Of a stretch of DNA of 64,000 bases, positions 52,090-64,000 are shown one piece after another. Below the pieces are notes generated by a model. That model was not told the origin of the DNA, searched no databases, and was given only the letters and a program-made list of their open reading frames with translations. The DNA comes from Diploptera punctata (Eukaryota > Arthropoda > Insecta > Blattodea > Blaberidae): assembly GCA_030220185.1 (NCBI GenBank), contig JASPKZ010004565.1, positions 402,429-466,428 on the forward strand. Reading direction: 5' to 3'. Within the stretch, counting starts at the first letter, position 1; the number at the start of each line of letters is the position of its first letter. The position numbers and the translations under genes are program-made.

Positions 52090-52250
52090 TGTCCTACTAA
52101 TAGTATTTGTCTTTCTCATGTATTTAATATGTAGGCCTACTTATCTTTTTTTTGGTAATGTCCATGTTGCGCTTCCTAACATAACTATTATTTTCAATAT
52201 TGTTTTATATATTTTAACTTTTTCTATCCTACTCAGTTTTCTTACTTAAA
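52090..52250 (-). repeat. Second copy of the 49840-49985 LINE segment
   Basis: AATATGTAGGCCTACTTATC, AATGTCCATGTTGCGCTTCC, AACATAACTATTATTTTCAA and CTTACTTAAAAACT occur in the same order and orientation as at 49863-49982. The two copies flank the LINE-E/LINE-F block. Confidence 0.75.
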
Positions 52251-52596
52251 AACTTGTTTTAAATAACCTAACTTACAAAAGAAAAAAAATATTTCATACT
52301 ATGTCGAATTTGTTAAGTCTAGGTTTATAAAATTGGTGTGGAAAACTAATTATTGCAGTTCTCAAACACGCAACTTTCGCCAACATTCAAATTAAAGTAC
52401 TGCGTATGACGACTCAATTTCTGATAAACAGCATTTACAGTTCTCTATACATATACAATCCGGAAGCAGTAATTTCAGATCTGCCATTTTTATATATCGT
52501 TGCTTACACTTAAAACCCATCCATGACACATTACTGTAAACACAAACCTTTCAAAGTATATAAACATATCTACTTAACCTCACGTATATCTTATTG
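52251..52596. other. No recognisable feature
   Basis: Single-copy-looking A+T-rich DNA between LINE debris and the transposon-like leader of the satellite. Confidence 0.4.
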
Positions 52597-52965
52597 GCAG
52601 TAGAAGTTCGGGTAATGTGGACCCTTCGGTTTGAGTGGACCCCGTCAATATTTTCTTTAATTGGTGCTGCCCTCGAAGATAAACTGTTTTAACGTCTTCC
52701 CCACATCAATTTTCACGTGGTCAAGGCCAGTTTCTTTTATTATTTTCGGGAACAAGGGTTCATTTGTGATTTTTATGGAAACGAGACCATTTTAATTTTT
52801 TCAAGCTAAGAATTAATTCTTAATTTCAACTATTCAATAATATAAATATTCAAAAATCTCCTACATATATTACATTTCGTACATGCTGTGTAAATACAGT
52901 GATGGGCTTGGTTAGGTATTATGTGAATGGCGTCCATATAAAATAAACATAACAAAGAAATTCGG
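52597..52965 (+). mobile_element. DNA-transposon-like end that leads into the satellite
   Basis: Begins CAGTAGAAGTTCGGGTAATG, a terminus style like the pogo-like ends at 18370 and 24606. Within the first 45 bases GTGGACCC occurs twice (52617-52624, 52634-52641), the second in the context GGTTTGAGTGGACCC, which mirrors the GGTTAAAGTGGACCC of the satellite unit. A 310-bp A+T-rich part follows and the satellite starts with TTCGGTTAAAG. No transposase frame. Confidence 0.5.
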
Positions 52966-55900
52966 TTAAAGTGGACCCTCCACGAGGCGGTTAAAGTGGA
53001 CCCTCCACGAGGCGGTTGAAGTGGACCCTCCACGAGGCGGTTGAAGTGGACCCTCCACGAGGCGGTTGAAGTGGACCCTCCACGAGGCGGTTAAAGTGGA
53101 CCCTCCACGAGACGGTCAAAGTGGACCCTCCACGAGGCGGTTGAAGTGGACCCTCCACGAGGCGGTTGAAGTGGACCCTCCACGAGGCGGTTGAAGTGGA
53201 CCCTCCACGAGGCGGTTGAAGTGGACCCTCCACGAGGCGGTTAAAGTGGACCCTCCACGAGGCGGTTAAAGTGGACCCTCCACGAGGCGGTTGAAGTGGA
53301 CCCTCCACGAGGCGGTTAAAGTGGACCCTCCACGAAGGCGCTAGAAGTGGACCCTCCACGAGGCGGTTGAAGTGGACCCTCCACGAGGCGGTTGAAGTGG
53401 ACCCTCCACGAGACGGTTTAAAGTGGACCCTCCACGAGGCGGTTAAAGTGGACCCTCCACGAGGCGGTTAAAGTGGACCCTCCACGAGGCGGTTAAAGTG
53501 GACCCTCCACGAGGCGGTTAAAGTGGACCCTCCACGAGGCGGTTAAAGTGGACCCTCCACGAGGCGGTTGAAGTGGACCCTCCACGAGGCGGTTGAAGTG
53601 GACCCTCCACGAGGCGGTTGAAGTGGACCCTCCACGAGGCGGTTAAAGTGGACCCTCCACGAGGCGGTTAAAGTGGACCCTCCACGAGGCGGTTAAAGTG
53701 GACCCTCCACGAGGCGGTTAAACTGGACCCTCCACGAGGCGGTTAAAGTGGACCCTCCACGAGGCGGTTAAAGTGGACCCTCCACGAGGCGGTTAATGTG
53801 GACCCTCCACGAGGCGGTTAAAGGGGACCCTCCACGATGCGGTTAAGTGGACCCTCCACGAGGCGGTTAAAGTGGACCCTCCACGAGGCGGTTAAAGTGG
53901 ACCCTCCACGAGGCGGTTAAAGTGGACCCACAACGAGGCGGTTAAAGTGGACCCTCCACGAGGCGGTTAAAGTGGACCCTCCACGAGGAGTTAAAGTGCA
54001 CCCTCCACGAGGCGGTTAAAGTGGACCCTCCACGAGGCGGTTAAAGTGGACCCTCATCGAGGCGGTTAAAGTGGACACTCCACGAGGCGGTTAAAGTGGA
54101 CCCTCCACGAGGCGGTTAAAGTGGAACTTCCACGAGGCGGTTAAAGTGGACCCTCCAAGAGGCGGTTAAAGTGGACCCTCCACGAGGCGGTTAAAGTGGA
54201 CCCTCCACGAGGCGGTTAAAGTGGACCCTCCACGAGGCGGTTAAAGTGGACCCTCCACGAGGCGGTTAAAGTGGACCCTCCACGAGGCGGTTAAAGTGGA
54301 CCCTCCACGAGGCGGTTAAAGTGGACCCTCCACGAGGCGGTTAAAGTGGACCCTCCACGAGGCGGTTAAAGTGGACCCTCCACGAGGCGGTTAAAGTGGA
54401 CCCTCCACGAGGCGGTTAAAGTGGACCCTCCACGAGGCGGTTAAAGTGGACCCTCCACGAGGCGGTTAAAGTGGACCCTCCACGAGGCGGTTAAAGTGGA
54501 CCCTCCACGAGGCGGTTAAAGTGGACCCTCCACGAGGCGGTTAAAGTGGACCCTCCACGAGGCGGTTAAAGTGGACCCTCCACGAGGCGCTTGAAGTGGA
54601 CCCTCCACGAGGCGGTTGAAGTGGACCCTCCACGAGGCGGTTGAAGTGGACCCTCCACGAGGCGGTTGAAGTGGACCCTCACGAGGCGGTTGAAGTGGAC
54701 CCTCCACGAGGCGGTTGAAGTGGACCCTCCACGAGGCGGTTGAAGTGGACCCTCCACGAGGCGGTTGAAGTGGACCGCCTCCACGAGGCGGTTAAAGTGG
54801 ACCCTCCACGAGGCGGTTGAAGTGGACCCTCCACGAGGCGGTTGAAGTGGACCCTCCACGAGGCGGTTAAAGTGGACCCTCCACGAGGCGGTTGAAGTGG
54901 ACCCTCCACGAGGCGGTTGAAGTGGACCCTCGACGAGGCGGTTGAAGTGGACCCTCCACGAGACGGTTAAAGTGGACCCTCCACGAGGCGGTTAAAGTGG
55001 ACCCTCCACGAGGCGGTTAAAGTGGACCCTCCACGAGGCGGTTAAAGTGGACCCTCCACGAGGCGGTTAAAGTGGACCCTCCACGAGGCGGTTGAAGTGG
55101 ACCCTCCACGAGGCGGTTGAAGTGGACCCTCCACGAGGCGGTTGAAGTGGACCCTCCACGAGGCGGTTGAAGTGGACCCTCCACGAGGCGGTTGAAGTGG
55201 ACCCTCCACGAGGAGGTTAAAGTGGACCCTCCACGAGGAGGTTAAAGTGGACCCTCCACGAGGCGGTTAAAGTGGACCCTCCACGAGGCGGTTAAAGTGG
55301 ACCCTCATCGAGGCGGTTAAAGTGGACCCTCCACGAGGCGGTTAAAGTGGACCCTCCACGAGGCGGTTAAAGTGGACCCTCCACGAGGCGGTTAAAGTGG
55401 ACCCTCCACGAGGCGGTTAAAGTGGACCCTCCACGAGGCGGTTAAAGTGGACCCTCCACGAGGCGGTTGAAGTGGACCCTCCACGAGGCGGTTGAAGTGG
55501 ACCCTCCACGAGGCGGTTGAAGTGGACCCTCCACGAGGCGGTTAAAGTGGACCCTCCACGAGACGGTCAAAGTGGACCCTCCACGAGGCGGTTGAAGTGG
55601 ACCCTCCACGAGGCGGTTGAAGTGGACCCTCCACGAGGCGGTTGAAGTGGACCCTCCACGAGGCGGTTGAAGTGGACCCTCCACGAGGCGGTTTAAAGTG
55701 GACCCTCCACGAGGCGGTTTAAAGTGGACCCTCCACGAGGCGGTTGAAGTGGACCCTCCACGAGGCGGTTAAAGTGGACCCTCCACGAAGGCGCTAGAAG
55801 TGGACCCTCCACGAGGCGGTTGAAGTGGACCCTCCACGAGGCGGTTGAAGTGGACCCTCCACGAGACGGTTAAAGTGGACCCTCCACGAGGCGGTTAAAG

Positions 55901-58900
55901 TGGACCCTCCACGAGGCGGTTTAAAGTGGACCCTCCACGAGGCGGTTAAAGTGGACCCTCCACGAGGCGGTTAAAGTGGACCCTCCACGAGGCGGTTAAA
56001 GTGGACCCTCCACGAGGCGGTTGAAGTGGACCCTCCACGAGGCGGTTGAAGTGGACCCTCCACGAGCGCGGTTGAAGTGGACCCTCCACGAGGCGGTTAA
56101 AGTGGACCCTCCACGAGGCGGTTAAAGTGGACCCTCCACGAGGCGGTTAAAGTGGACCCTCCACGAGGCGGTTAAAGTGGACCCTCCACGAGGCGGTTAA
56201 AGTGGACCCTCCACGAGGCGGTTAAAGTGGACCCTCCACGAGGCGGTTAATGTGGACCCTCCACGAGGCGGTTAAAGGGGACCCTCCACGATGCGGTTAA
56301 AGTGGACCCTCCACGAGGCGGTTAAAGTGGACCCTCCACGAGGCGGTTAAAGTGGACCCTCCACGAGGCGGTTAAAGTGGACCCACAACGAGGCGGTTAA
56401 AGTGGACCCTCCACGAGGCGGTTAAAGTGGACCCTCCACGAGGAGGTTAAAGTGCACCCTCCACGAGGCGGTTAAAGTGGACCCTCCACGAGGCGGTTAA
56501 AGTGGACCCTCATCGAGGCGGTTAAAGTGGACACTCCACGAGGCGGTTAAAGTGGACCCTCCACGAGGCGGTTAAAGTGGAACTTCCACGAGGCGGTTAA
56601 AGTGGACCCTCCACAGAGGCGGTTTAAGTGGACCCTCCACGAGGCGGTTAAAGTGGACCCTCCACGAGGCGGTTAAAGTGGACCCTCCACGAGGCGGTTA
56701 AAGTGGACCCTCCACGAGGCGGTTAAAGTGGACCCTCCACGAGGCGGTTAAAGTGGACCCTCCACGAGGCGGTTAAAGTGGACCCTCCACGAGGCGGTTA
56801 AAGTGGACCCTCCACGAGGCGGTTAAAGTGGACCCTCCACGAGGCGGTTAAAGTGGACCCTCCACGAGGCGGTTAAAGTGGACCCTCCACGAGGCGGTTA
56901 AAGTGGACCCTCCACGAGGCGGTTAAAGTGGACCCTCCACGAGGCGGTTTAAAGTGGACCCTCCACGAGGCGGTTAAAGTGGACCCTCCACGAGGCGGTT
57001 AAAGTGGACCCTCCACGAGGCGGTTAAAGTGGACCCTCCACGAGGCGCTTGAAGTGGACCCTCCACGAGGCGGTTGAAGTGGACCCTCCACGAGGCGGTT
57101 GAAGTGGACCCTCCACGAGGCGGTTGAAGTGGACCCTCCACGAGGCGGTTGAAGTGGACCCTCCACGAGGCGGTTGAAGTGGACCCTCCACGAGGCGGTT
57201 TGAAGTGGACCCTCCACGAGGCGGTTGAAGTGGACCCTCCACGAGGCGGTTGAAGTGGACCCTCCACGAGGCGGTTGAAGTGGACCCTCCACGAGGCGGT
57301 TGAAGTGGACCCTCCACGAGGCGGTTAAAGTGGACCCTCCACGAGGCGGTTGAAGTGGACCCTCCACGAGGCGGTTGAGTTGAAGTGGACCCTCCACGAG
57401 GCGGTTGAAGTGGACCCTCCACGAGGCGGTTGAAGTGGACCCTCCACGAGGCGGTTAAAGTGGACCCTCCACGAGGCGGTTAAAGTGGACCCTCCACGAG
57501 GCGGTTAAAGTGGACCCTCCACGAGGCGGTTAAAGTGGACCCTCCACGAGGCGGTTGAAGTGGACCCTCCACGAGGCGGTTGAAGTGGACCCTCCACGAG
57601 GCGGTTGAAGTGGACCCTCCACGAGGCGGTTGAAGTGGACCCTCCACGAGGCGGTTGAAGTGGACCCTCCACGAGGCGGTTAAAGTGGACCCTCCACGAG
57701 GAGGTTAAAGTGGACCCTCCACGAGGCGGTTAAAGTGGACCCTCCACGAGGCGGTTAAAGTGGACCCTCCACGAGGCGGTTAAAGTGGACCCTCCACGAG
57801 GCGGTTAAAGTGGACCCTCCACGAGGCGGTTAAAGTGGACCCTCCACGAGGCGGTTAAAGTGGACCCTCCACGAGGCGGTTAAAGTGGACCCTCCACGAG
57901 GCGGTTGAAGTGGACCCTCCACGAGGCGGTTGAAGTGGACCCTCCACGAGGCGGTTGAAGTGGACCCTCCACGAGGCGGTTGAAGTGGACCCTCCACGAG
58001 GCGGTTGAAGTGGACCCTCCACGAGGCGGTTGAAGTGGACCCTCCACGAGGCGGTTAAAGTGGACCCTCCACGAGGCGGTTAAAGTGGACCCTCCACGAG
58101 GCGGTTAAAGTGGACCCTCCACGAGGCGGTTGAAGTGGACCCTCCACGAGGCGGTTTAAGTGGACCCTCCACGAGGCGGTTGAAGTGGACCCTCCACGAG
58201 GCGGTTGAAGTGGACCCTCCACGAGGCGGTTGAAGTGGACCCTCCACGAGGCGGTTAAAAGTGGACCCTCCACGAGGCGGTTTAAAGTGGACCCTCCACG
58301 AGGCGGTTTAAAGTGGACCCTCCACGAGGCGGTTAAAGTGGACCCTCCACGAGGCGGTTGAAGTGGACCCTCCACGAGGCGGTTGAAGTGGACCCTCCAC
58401 GAGGCGGTTAAAAGTGGACCCTCCACGAGGCGGTGTTGAAGTGGACCCTCCACGAGGCGGTTAAAGTGGACCCTCCACGAGGCGGTTAAAGTGGACCCTC
58501 CACGAGGCGGTTAAAGTGGACCCTCCACGAGGCGGTTTAAAGTGGACCCTCCACGAGGCGGTTAAAGTGGACCCTCCACGAGGCGGTTTAAAGTGGACCC
58601 TCCACGAGGCGGTTAATGTGGACCCTCCACGAGGCGGTTAATGTGGACCCTCCACGAGGCGGTTAAAGTGGACCCTCCACGAGGCGGTTAAAGTGGACCC
58701 TCCACGAGGCGGTTAAAGTGGACCCTCCACGAGGCGGTTAAAGTGGACCCTCCACGAGGCGGTTAAAGTGGACCCTCCACGAGGCGGTTAAAGTGGACCC
58801 TCCACGAGGCGGTTAAAGTGGACCCTCCACGAGGCGGTTAAAGTGGACCCTCCACGAGGCGGTTAAAGTGGACCCTCCACGAGGCGGTTAAAGTGGACCC

Positions 58901-61900
58901 TCCACGAGGCGGTTAAAGTGGACCCTCCACGAGGCGGTTAAAGTGGACCCTCCACGAGGCGGTTTAAAGTGGACCTTCCACGAGGCGGGTTAAAGTGGAC
59001 CCTCCACGAGGCGGTTAATGTGGAACCCTCCACGAGGCGGTTAAAGTGGACCCTCCACGAGGCGGTTAAAGTGGACCCTCCACGAGGCGGTTTAAAGTGG
59101 ACCCTCCACGAGGCGGTTTAAAGTGGACCCTCCACGAGGCGGTTAAAGTGGACCCTCCACGAGGCGGTTAAAGTGGGACCCTCCACGAGGCGGTTGAAGT
59201 GGACCCTCCACGAGGCGGTTTGAAGTGGACCCTCCACGAGGCGGTTGAAGTGGACCCTCCACGAGGCGGTTGAAGTGGACCCTCCACGAGGCGGTTGAAG
59301 TGGACCCTCCACGAGGCGGTTTGAAGTGGACCCTCCACGAGGCGGTTTGAAGTGGACCCTCCACGAGGCGGTTAAAGTGGACCCTCCACGAGGCGGTTAA
59401 AGTGGACCCTCCACGAGGCGGTTAAAGTGGACCCTCCACGAGGCGGTTTAAAGTGGACCCTCCACGAGGCGGTTAAAGTGGACCCTCCACGAGGCGGTTA
59501 AAGTGGACCCTCCACGAGGCGGTTAAAGTGGACCCTCCACGAGGCGGTTAAAGTGGACCCTCCACGAGGCGGTTAAAGTGGACCCTCCACGAGGCGGTTA
59601 AAGTGGACCCTCCACGAGGCGGTTAAAGTGGACCCTCCACGAGGCGGTTTAAAGTGGACCCTCCACGAGGCGGTTTAAAGTGGACCCTCCACGAGGCGGT
59701 TTAAAGTGGACCCTCCACGAGGCGGTTAAAGTGGACCCTCCACGAGGCGGTTAAAGTGGACCCTCCACGAGGCGGTTAAAGTGGACCCTCCACGAGGCGG
59801 TTTAAAGTGGACCCTCCACGAGGCGGTTAAAGTGGACCCTCCACGAGGCGGTTAAAGTGGACCCTCCACGAGGCGGTTAAAGTGGACCCTCCACGAGGCG
59901 GTTAAAGTGGACCCTCCACGAGGCGGTTAAAGTGGACCCTCCACGAGGCGGTTAAAGTGGACCCTCCACGAGGCGGTTAAAGTGGACCCTCCACGAGGCG
60001 GTTAAAGTGGACCCTCCACGAGGCGGTTAAAGTGGACCCTCCACGAGGCGGTTAAGTGGACCCTCCACGAGGCGGTTAAGTGGACCCTCCACGAGGCGGT
60101 TAAAGTGGACCCTCCACGAGGCGGTTAAAGTGGACCCTCCACGAGGCGGTTTAAAGTGGGACCCTCCACGAGGCGGTTAAAGTGGACCCTCCACGAGGCG
60201 GTTAAAGTGGGACCCTCCACGAGGCGGTTAAAGTGGACCCTCCACGAGGCGGTTTAAAGTGGACCCTCCACGAGGCGGTTAAAGTGGACCCTCCACGAGG
60301 CGGTTAAAGTGGACCCTCCACGAGGCGGTTAAGTGGACCCTCCACGAGGCGGTTAAAGTGGACCCTCCACGAGGCGGTTAAAGTGGACCCTCCACGAGGC
60401 TGTTAAAGTGGACCCTCCACGAGGCGGTTAAAGTGGACCCTCCACGAGGCGGTTAAAAGTGGACCCTCCACGAGGCGGTTAAAGTGGACCCTCCACGAGG
60501 CGGTTAAAGTGGACCCTCCACGAGGCGGTTAAAGTGGGACCCTCCACGAGGCGGTTAAAGTGGACCCTCCACGAGGCGGTTAAAGTGGACCCTCCACGAG
60601 GCGGTTAAAGTGGACCCTCCACGAGGGGTTAAGTGGACCTCCACGAGGCGGTTAAAGTGGACCCTCCACGAGGCGGTTAAAGTGGACCCTCCACGAGGCG
60701 GTTAAAGTGGACCCTCCACGAGGCGGTTAAAGTGGACCCTCCACGAGGCGGTTAAAAGTGGACCCTCCACGAGGCGGTTTTAAAGTGTCGACCCTCCACG
60801 AGGCGGGTTAAAGTGGACCCTCCACGAGGCGGTTAAAGTGGACCCTCCACGAGGCGGTTAAAGTGGACCCTCCACGAGGCGGTTTAAAGTGGACACCCTC
60901 CACGAGGCGGTTAAAGTGGACACCTCCACGAGGCGGTTTAAATGTGGACCCTCCACGAGGCGGTTAAATGTGGGACCCTCCACGAGGCGGTTTTTAAAGT
61001 GGACCCTCCACGAGGCGGTTAAAGTGGACCCTCACACGAGGCGGTTAAAGTGGACCCTCCCACGAGGCTGGTTAAAGTGGACCCTCCACGAGGCGGTTAA
61101 AGTGGACCCTCCACGAGGCGGTATAAAGTGGACCCTCCACGAGGCGGTTAAAGTGGACCCTCCACGAGGCGGTTAAAGTGAGACCCTCCACGAGGCGGTT
61201 AAAGTGGACCCTCCACGAGGCGGTTAAAGTGGACCCTCACACGAGGCGGTTTAAAGTGGACCCTCCACGAGGCGGTTAAAGTGGACCCTCCACGAGGCGG
61301 TTAAAGTGGACCCTCCACGAGGCGGTTTTAAAGTGGACCCTCCACGAGGCGGTTAAAGTGGACCCTCCACGAGGCGGTTAAAAGTGGGACCCTTCCACGA
61401 GGCGGTTAAAGTGGACCCTCCACGAGGCGGTTAAAGTGGACCCTCCACGAGGCGGTTTAAGTGTGGACCCTCCACGAGGCGGTTAAAGTGGACCCTCCAC
61501 GAGGCGGTTAATGTGGACCCTCCACGAGGCGGTTAATGTGGACCCTCCACGAGGCGGTTAAAGTGGACCCTCCACGAGGCGGTTAAAGTGGACCCCTCCA
61601 CGAGGCGGTTAAAGTGGACCCTCCACGAGGCGGTTAAAGTGGACCCTCCACGAGGCGGTTAAAGTGGACCCTCCACGAGGCGGTTTAAAGTGGACCCTCC
61701 ACGAGGCGGTTAAAGTGGACCCTCCACGAGGCGGTTAAAGTGGACCCCTCCACGAGGCGGTTAAAGTGGACCCTCCACGAGGCGGGTTAAAGTGGACCCT
61801 CCACGAGGCGGTTTTAAAGTGGACCCTCCACGAGGCGGTTTAAAGTGGACCCTCCACGAGGCGGTTAAAGTGGACCCTCCACGAGGCGGTTAATTTTGAA

Positions 61901-64000
61901 GTGGACCCTCCACGAGGCGGTTAAAGTGGAACCCTCCACGAGGCGGTTTAAAGTGGACCCTTCCACGAGGCGGTTAAAGTGGACCCTCCACGAGGCGGTT
62001 TTAAGTGGACCATCCACGAGGCGGTTAAAGTGGACCCTCCACGAGGCGGTTAAAGTGGACCCTCCACGAGGCGGTTAAAGTGGACTCCTCCACGAGGCGG
62101 TTAAAGTGGACCCTCCACGAGGCGGTTAAAGTGGACCCTCCACGAGGCGGTTAAAGTGGACCCTCCACGAGGCGGTTAAAGTGGACCCTCCACGAGGCGG
62201 TTAAAGTGGACCCTCCACGAGGCGGTTAAAGTGGACCCTCCACGAGGCGGTTAAAGTGGACCCTCCACGAGGCGGTTAAAGTGGACCCTCCACGAGGCTG
62301 TTTAAGTGGACCCTCCACGAGGCGGTTAAAGTGGACCCTCCACGAGGCGGTTAAAGTGGACCCTCACGAGGCGGTTAAAGTGGACCCTCCACGAGGCTGG
62401 TTAATGTGGACCCTCCACGAGGGCGGTTAAAGTGGACCCTCCACGAGGCGGTTTAAAGTGGACCCTCCACGGAGGCGGTTAAAGTGGGACCCTCCACGAG
62501 GCGGTTAAAGTGGACCCTCACGCTACGGGTCGGTTAAAGTGGACCCTCCCACGAGGCGGTTTAAAGTGGACCCTCCACGAGGCGGTTAATTAAAGTGGAC
62601 CCTCCACGAGGCGGTTAAAGTGGACCCTCCACGAGGGGCGGTTTAAAGTGGACCCTCCACGAGGCGGTTTAAAGTGGACCCTCCACGAGGCGGTTAAAGT
62701 GGACCCTCCACGAGGCGGTTAAAGTGGACCCTCCACGAGGCGGTTAATGTGGACCCTCCACGGGGCGGTTAATGTGGACCCTCCACGGGGCGGTTAAAGT
62801 GGACCCTCCACGAGGCGGTTAAGTGGACCCTCCACGAGGCGGTTAATGTGGACCCTCCACGAGGCGGTTAAAGTGGACCCTCCACGAGGCGGTTAAAGTG
62901 GACCCTCCACGAGGCGGTTAAAGTGGACCCTCCACGAGGCGGTTAAAGTGGACCCTCCACGAGGCGGTTAAAGTGGACCCTCCCCGAGGCGGTTAAATGG
63001 AACCCTCCACGAGGCGGTTAAAGTGGACCCCTCCACGAGGCGGTTAATGTGGACCCTCCACGAGGCGGTTAAAGTGGACCCTCCACGAGGCGGTTAAAGT
63101 GGACCCTCCACGAGGCGGTTAAGGTGGACCCTCCACGAGGCGGTTAAAGTGGACCCTCACGAGGCGGTTAAAGTGGACCCTCCACGAGGCGGTTAAAGTG
63201 GACCCTCCACGAGGCGGTTAAAAAAGTGGACCCTCCACGAGGCGGTTTAAGTGGACCCTCCACGAGGCGGGTTAAAGTGGAACCCTCCACGAGGCGGTTA
63301 AAGTGGACCCTCCACGAGGCGGTTAAAGTGGAACCCTCCACGAGGCGGTTAAAGTGGACCACTCCACGAGCGGTTAAAGTGGACCCCCTCCACGAGCGGT
63401 TAAATGTGGACCCTCCACGAGGCGGTTAATGTGGACCCTCCACGAGGTGTTTAATGTGGACCCTCCACGAGGCGGTTAAAGTGGACCCTCCACGAGGTTG
63501 GTAAAGTGGACCCTCCACGAGGCGCGTTAAAGTGGAACCCTCCACGAGGTGGTTTAACGTGAACCCCTCCACGAGGCGGTTAAGGTGGACCCTCCACGAG
63601 GCGGTTAAGGGACCAACCCTTCCACGGGGCGGTTAAAGTGACCCTCCACGAGGTGGTTAAAGTTGACCCGCCACGAGGCGGTTTAAAGTGGACCCTCCAC
63701 GAGGCGGTTTTAAAGTGGACCCTCCACGAGGCGGTTAAAGTGACCCTCCACGAGGGTGGTTAAAGTGGACCCTCCACGAGGGGGGGTTAAAGTGGCACCC
63801 TACACGAGGCGGTTTAAAGTGGACCCTCCACGAGGCGGGTGATGTTTGAAGTGGACCCTCCCACGAGGCGGTTTTTTTTAGTGGACCCTCCACGAGGCGG
63901 TTAAAGTGGACCCTCCACGATGCGGTTAAAGTGGACCCTCTCCACGAGGCGGTTAAAGTGGACCCGCCACGAGGCGGTTTAAAGTGGACCCTCCACGAGG
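52966..64000 (+). repeat. 25-bp satellite array, about 440 units, runs off the window
   Basis: Reference unit 52966-52990. It contains the dyad GTGGA-CCC-TCCAC (unit positions 6-18) and an overlapping dyad CCTC-CAC-GAGG (12-22), then GCGG. The main variant is A or G at unit position 3. 53.0-57.9 kb shows a higher-order pattern with period near 2454; after 58 kb units are more uniform, and after 60.6 kb one-base indels become frequent. 25 is not a multiple of 3, so each open frame cycles a 25-residue repeat; frames on the minus strand are open where the G variant clusters. No transcription signal is evident. Confidence 0.97.

Noticed and set aside
52991..59364. Minus-strand open frames starting MEGPLQPPRGG in the satellite
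   Set aside because: A 25-bp unit without stops gives the same 25-residue repeat in any frame. They are open only because of the unit sequence.
52966..64000. CRISPR-like array
   Set aside because: Units are contiguous with no unique spacers, and the surroundings are eukaryotic retroelements.

Overview
The window is A+T-rich eukaryotic DNA with no intact host gene that I can recognise. It reads as an intergenic, repeat-dominated stretch of an insect genome. The evidence is transposable-element remnants of kinds common in arthropods: non-LTR retrotransposons with FADD/YADD reverse transcriptase boxes, Penelope-like elements, mariner, pogo/Tigger-like and hAT elements, a Helitron and three tRNA-derived SINE families. 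The window ends in a large satellite. A cockroach or another polyneopteran is my guess from the SINEs and the repeat style; nothing in the sequence proves the species.

Layout. 1-8.7 kb: decayed LINE 3' ends, SINEs and a mariner remnant split by a LINE. 8.76-9.26 kb: a 240-bp inverted repeat with identical arms, made from a Penelope-like 3' end. 9.3-12.4 kb: LINE reverse transcriptase pieces and two copies of a MITE-like family (here called MITE-N). 12.6-14.3 kb: a hAT-like insertion with an 8-bp target duplication that contains an 800-bp AAT microsatellite. 14.3-20 kb: LINE pieces and a pogo-like element carrying a MITE-N copy. 20.1-26.2 kb: a second Penelope palindrome, a LINE fragment, a Penelope GIY-YIG endonuclease remnant with its 3' ribozyme, and a Tigger-like transposon. 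27.5-29.5 kb: apparently low-copy DNA. 29.5-33.5 kb: a nest in which one MITE-N copy is split by a LINE (itself split by a 107-bp MITE), by a second MITE-N in the opposite orientation, and by more LINE. 34-43 kb: more LINE pieces, two Penelope inverted repeats, mariner elements and a Helitron. 43.3 kb: a tRNA-like gene inside a 13-bp inverted repeat. 44-52 kb: a third Penelope palindrome, a LINE with a 5' inversion, and SINE insertions with clean target duplications. 52.97-64 kb: a 25-bp tandem satellite of about 440 copies that runs off the window.

The most interesting signal is a set of hammerhead-ribozyme motifs in the Penelope-like elements: nine copies at five loci, eight of them in four divergent inverted pairs. 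Each has a C-N-GA-N-GA box, a hairpin, a GAA(A) box and a self-complementary stem III, and the inverted pairs would fold a read-through transcript into a long hairpin with a ribozyme in each arm. The second signal is the satellite: it has a higher-order period near 2.45 kb, two overlapping competing dyads in each unit, and a flank suggesting it grew from a subterminal repeat of a DNA transposon that also left a trace near position 2640.
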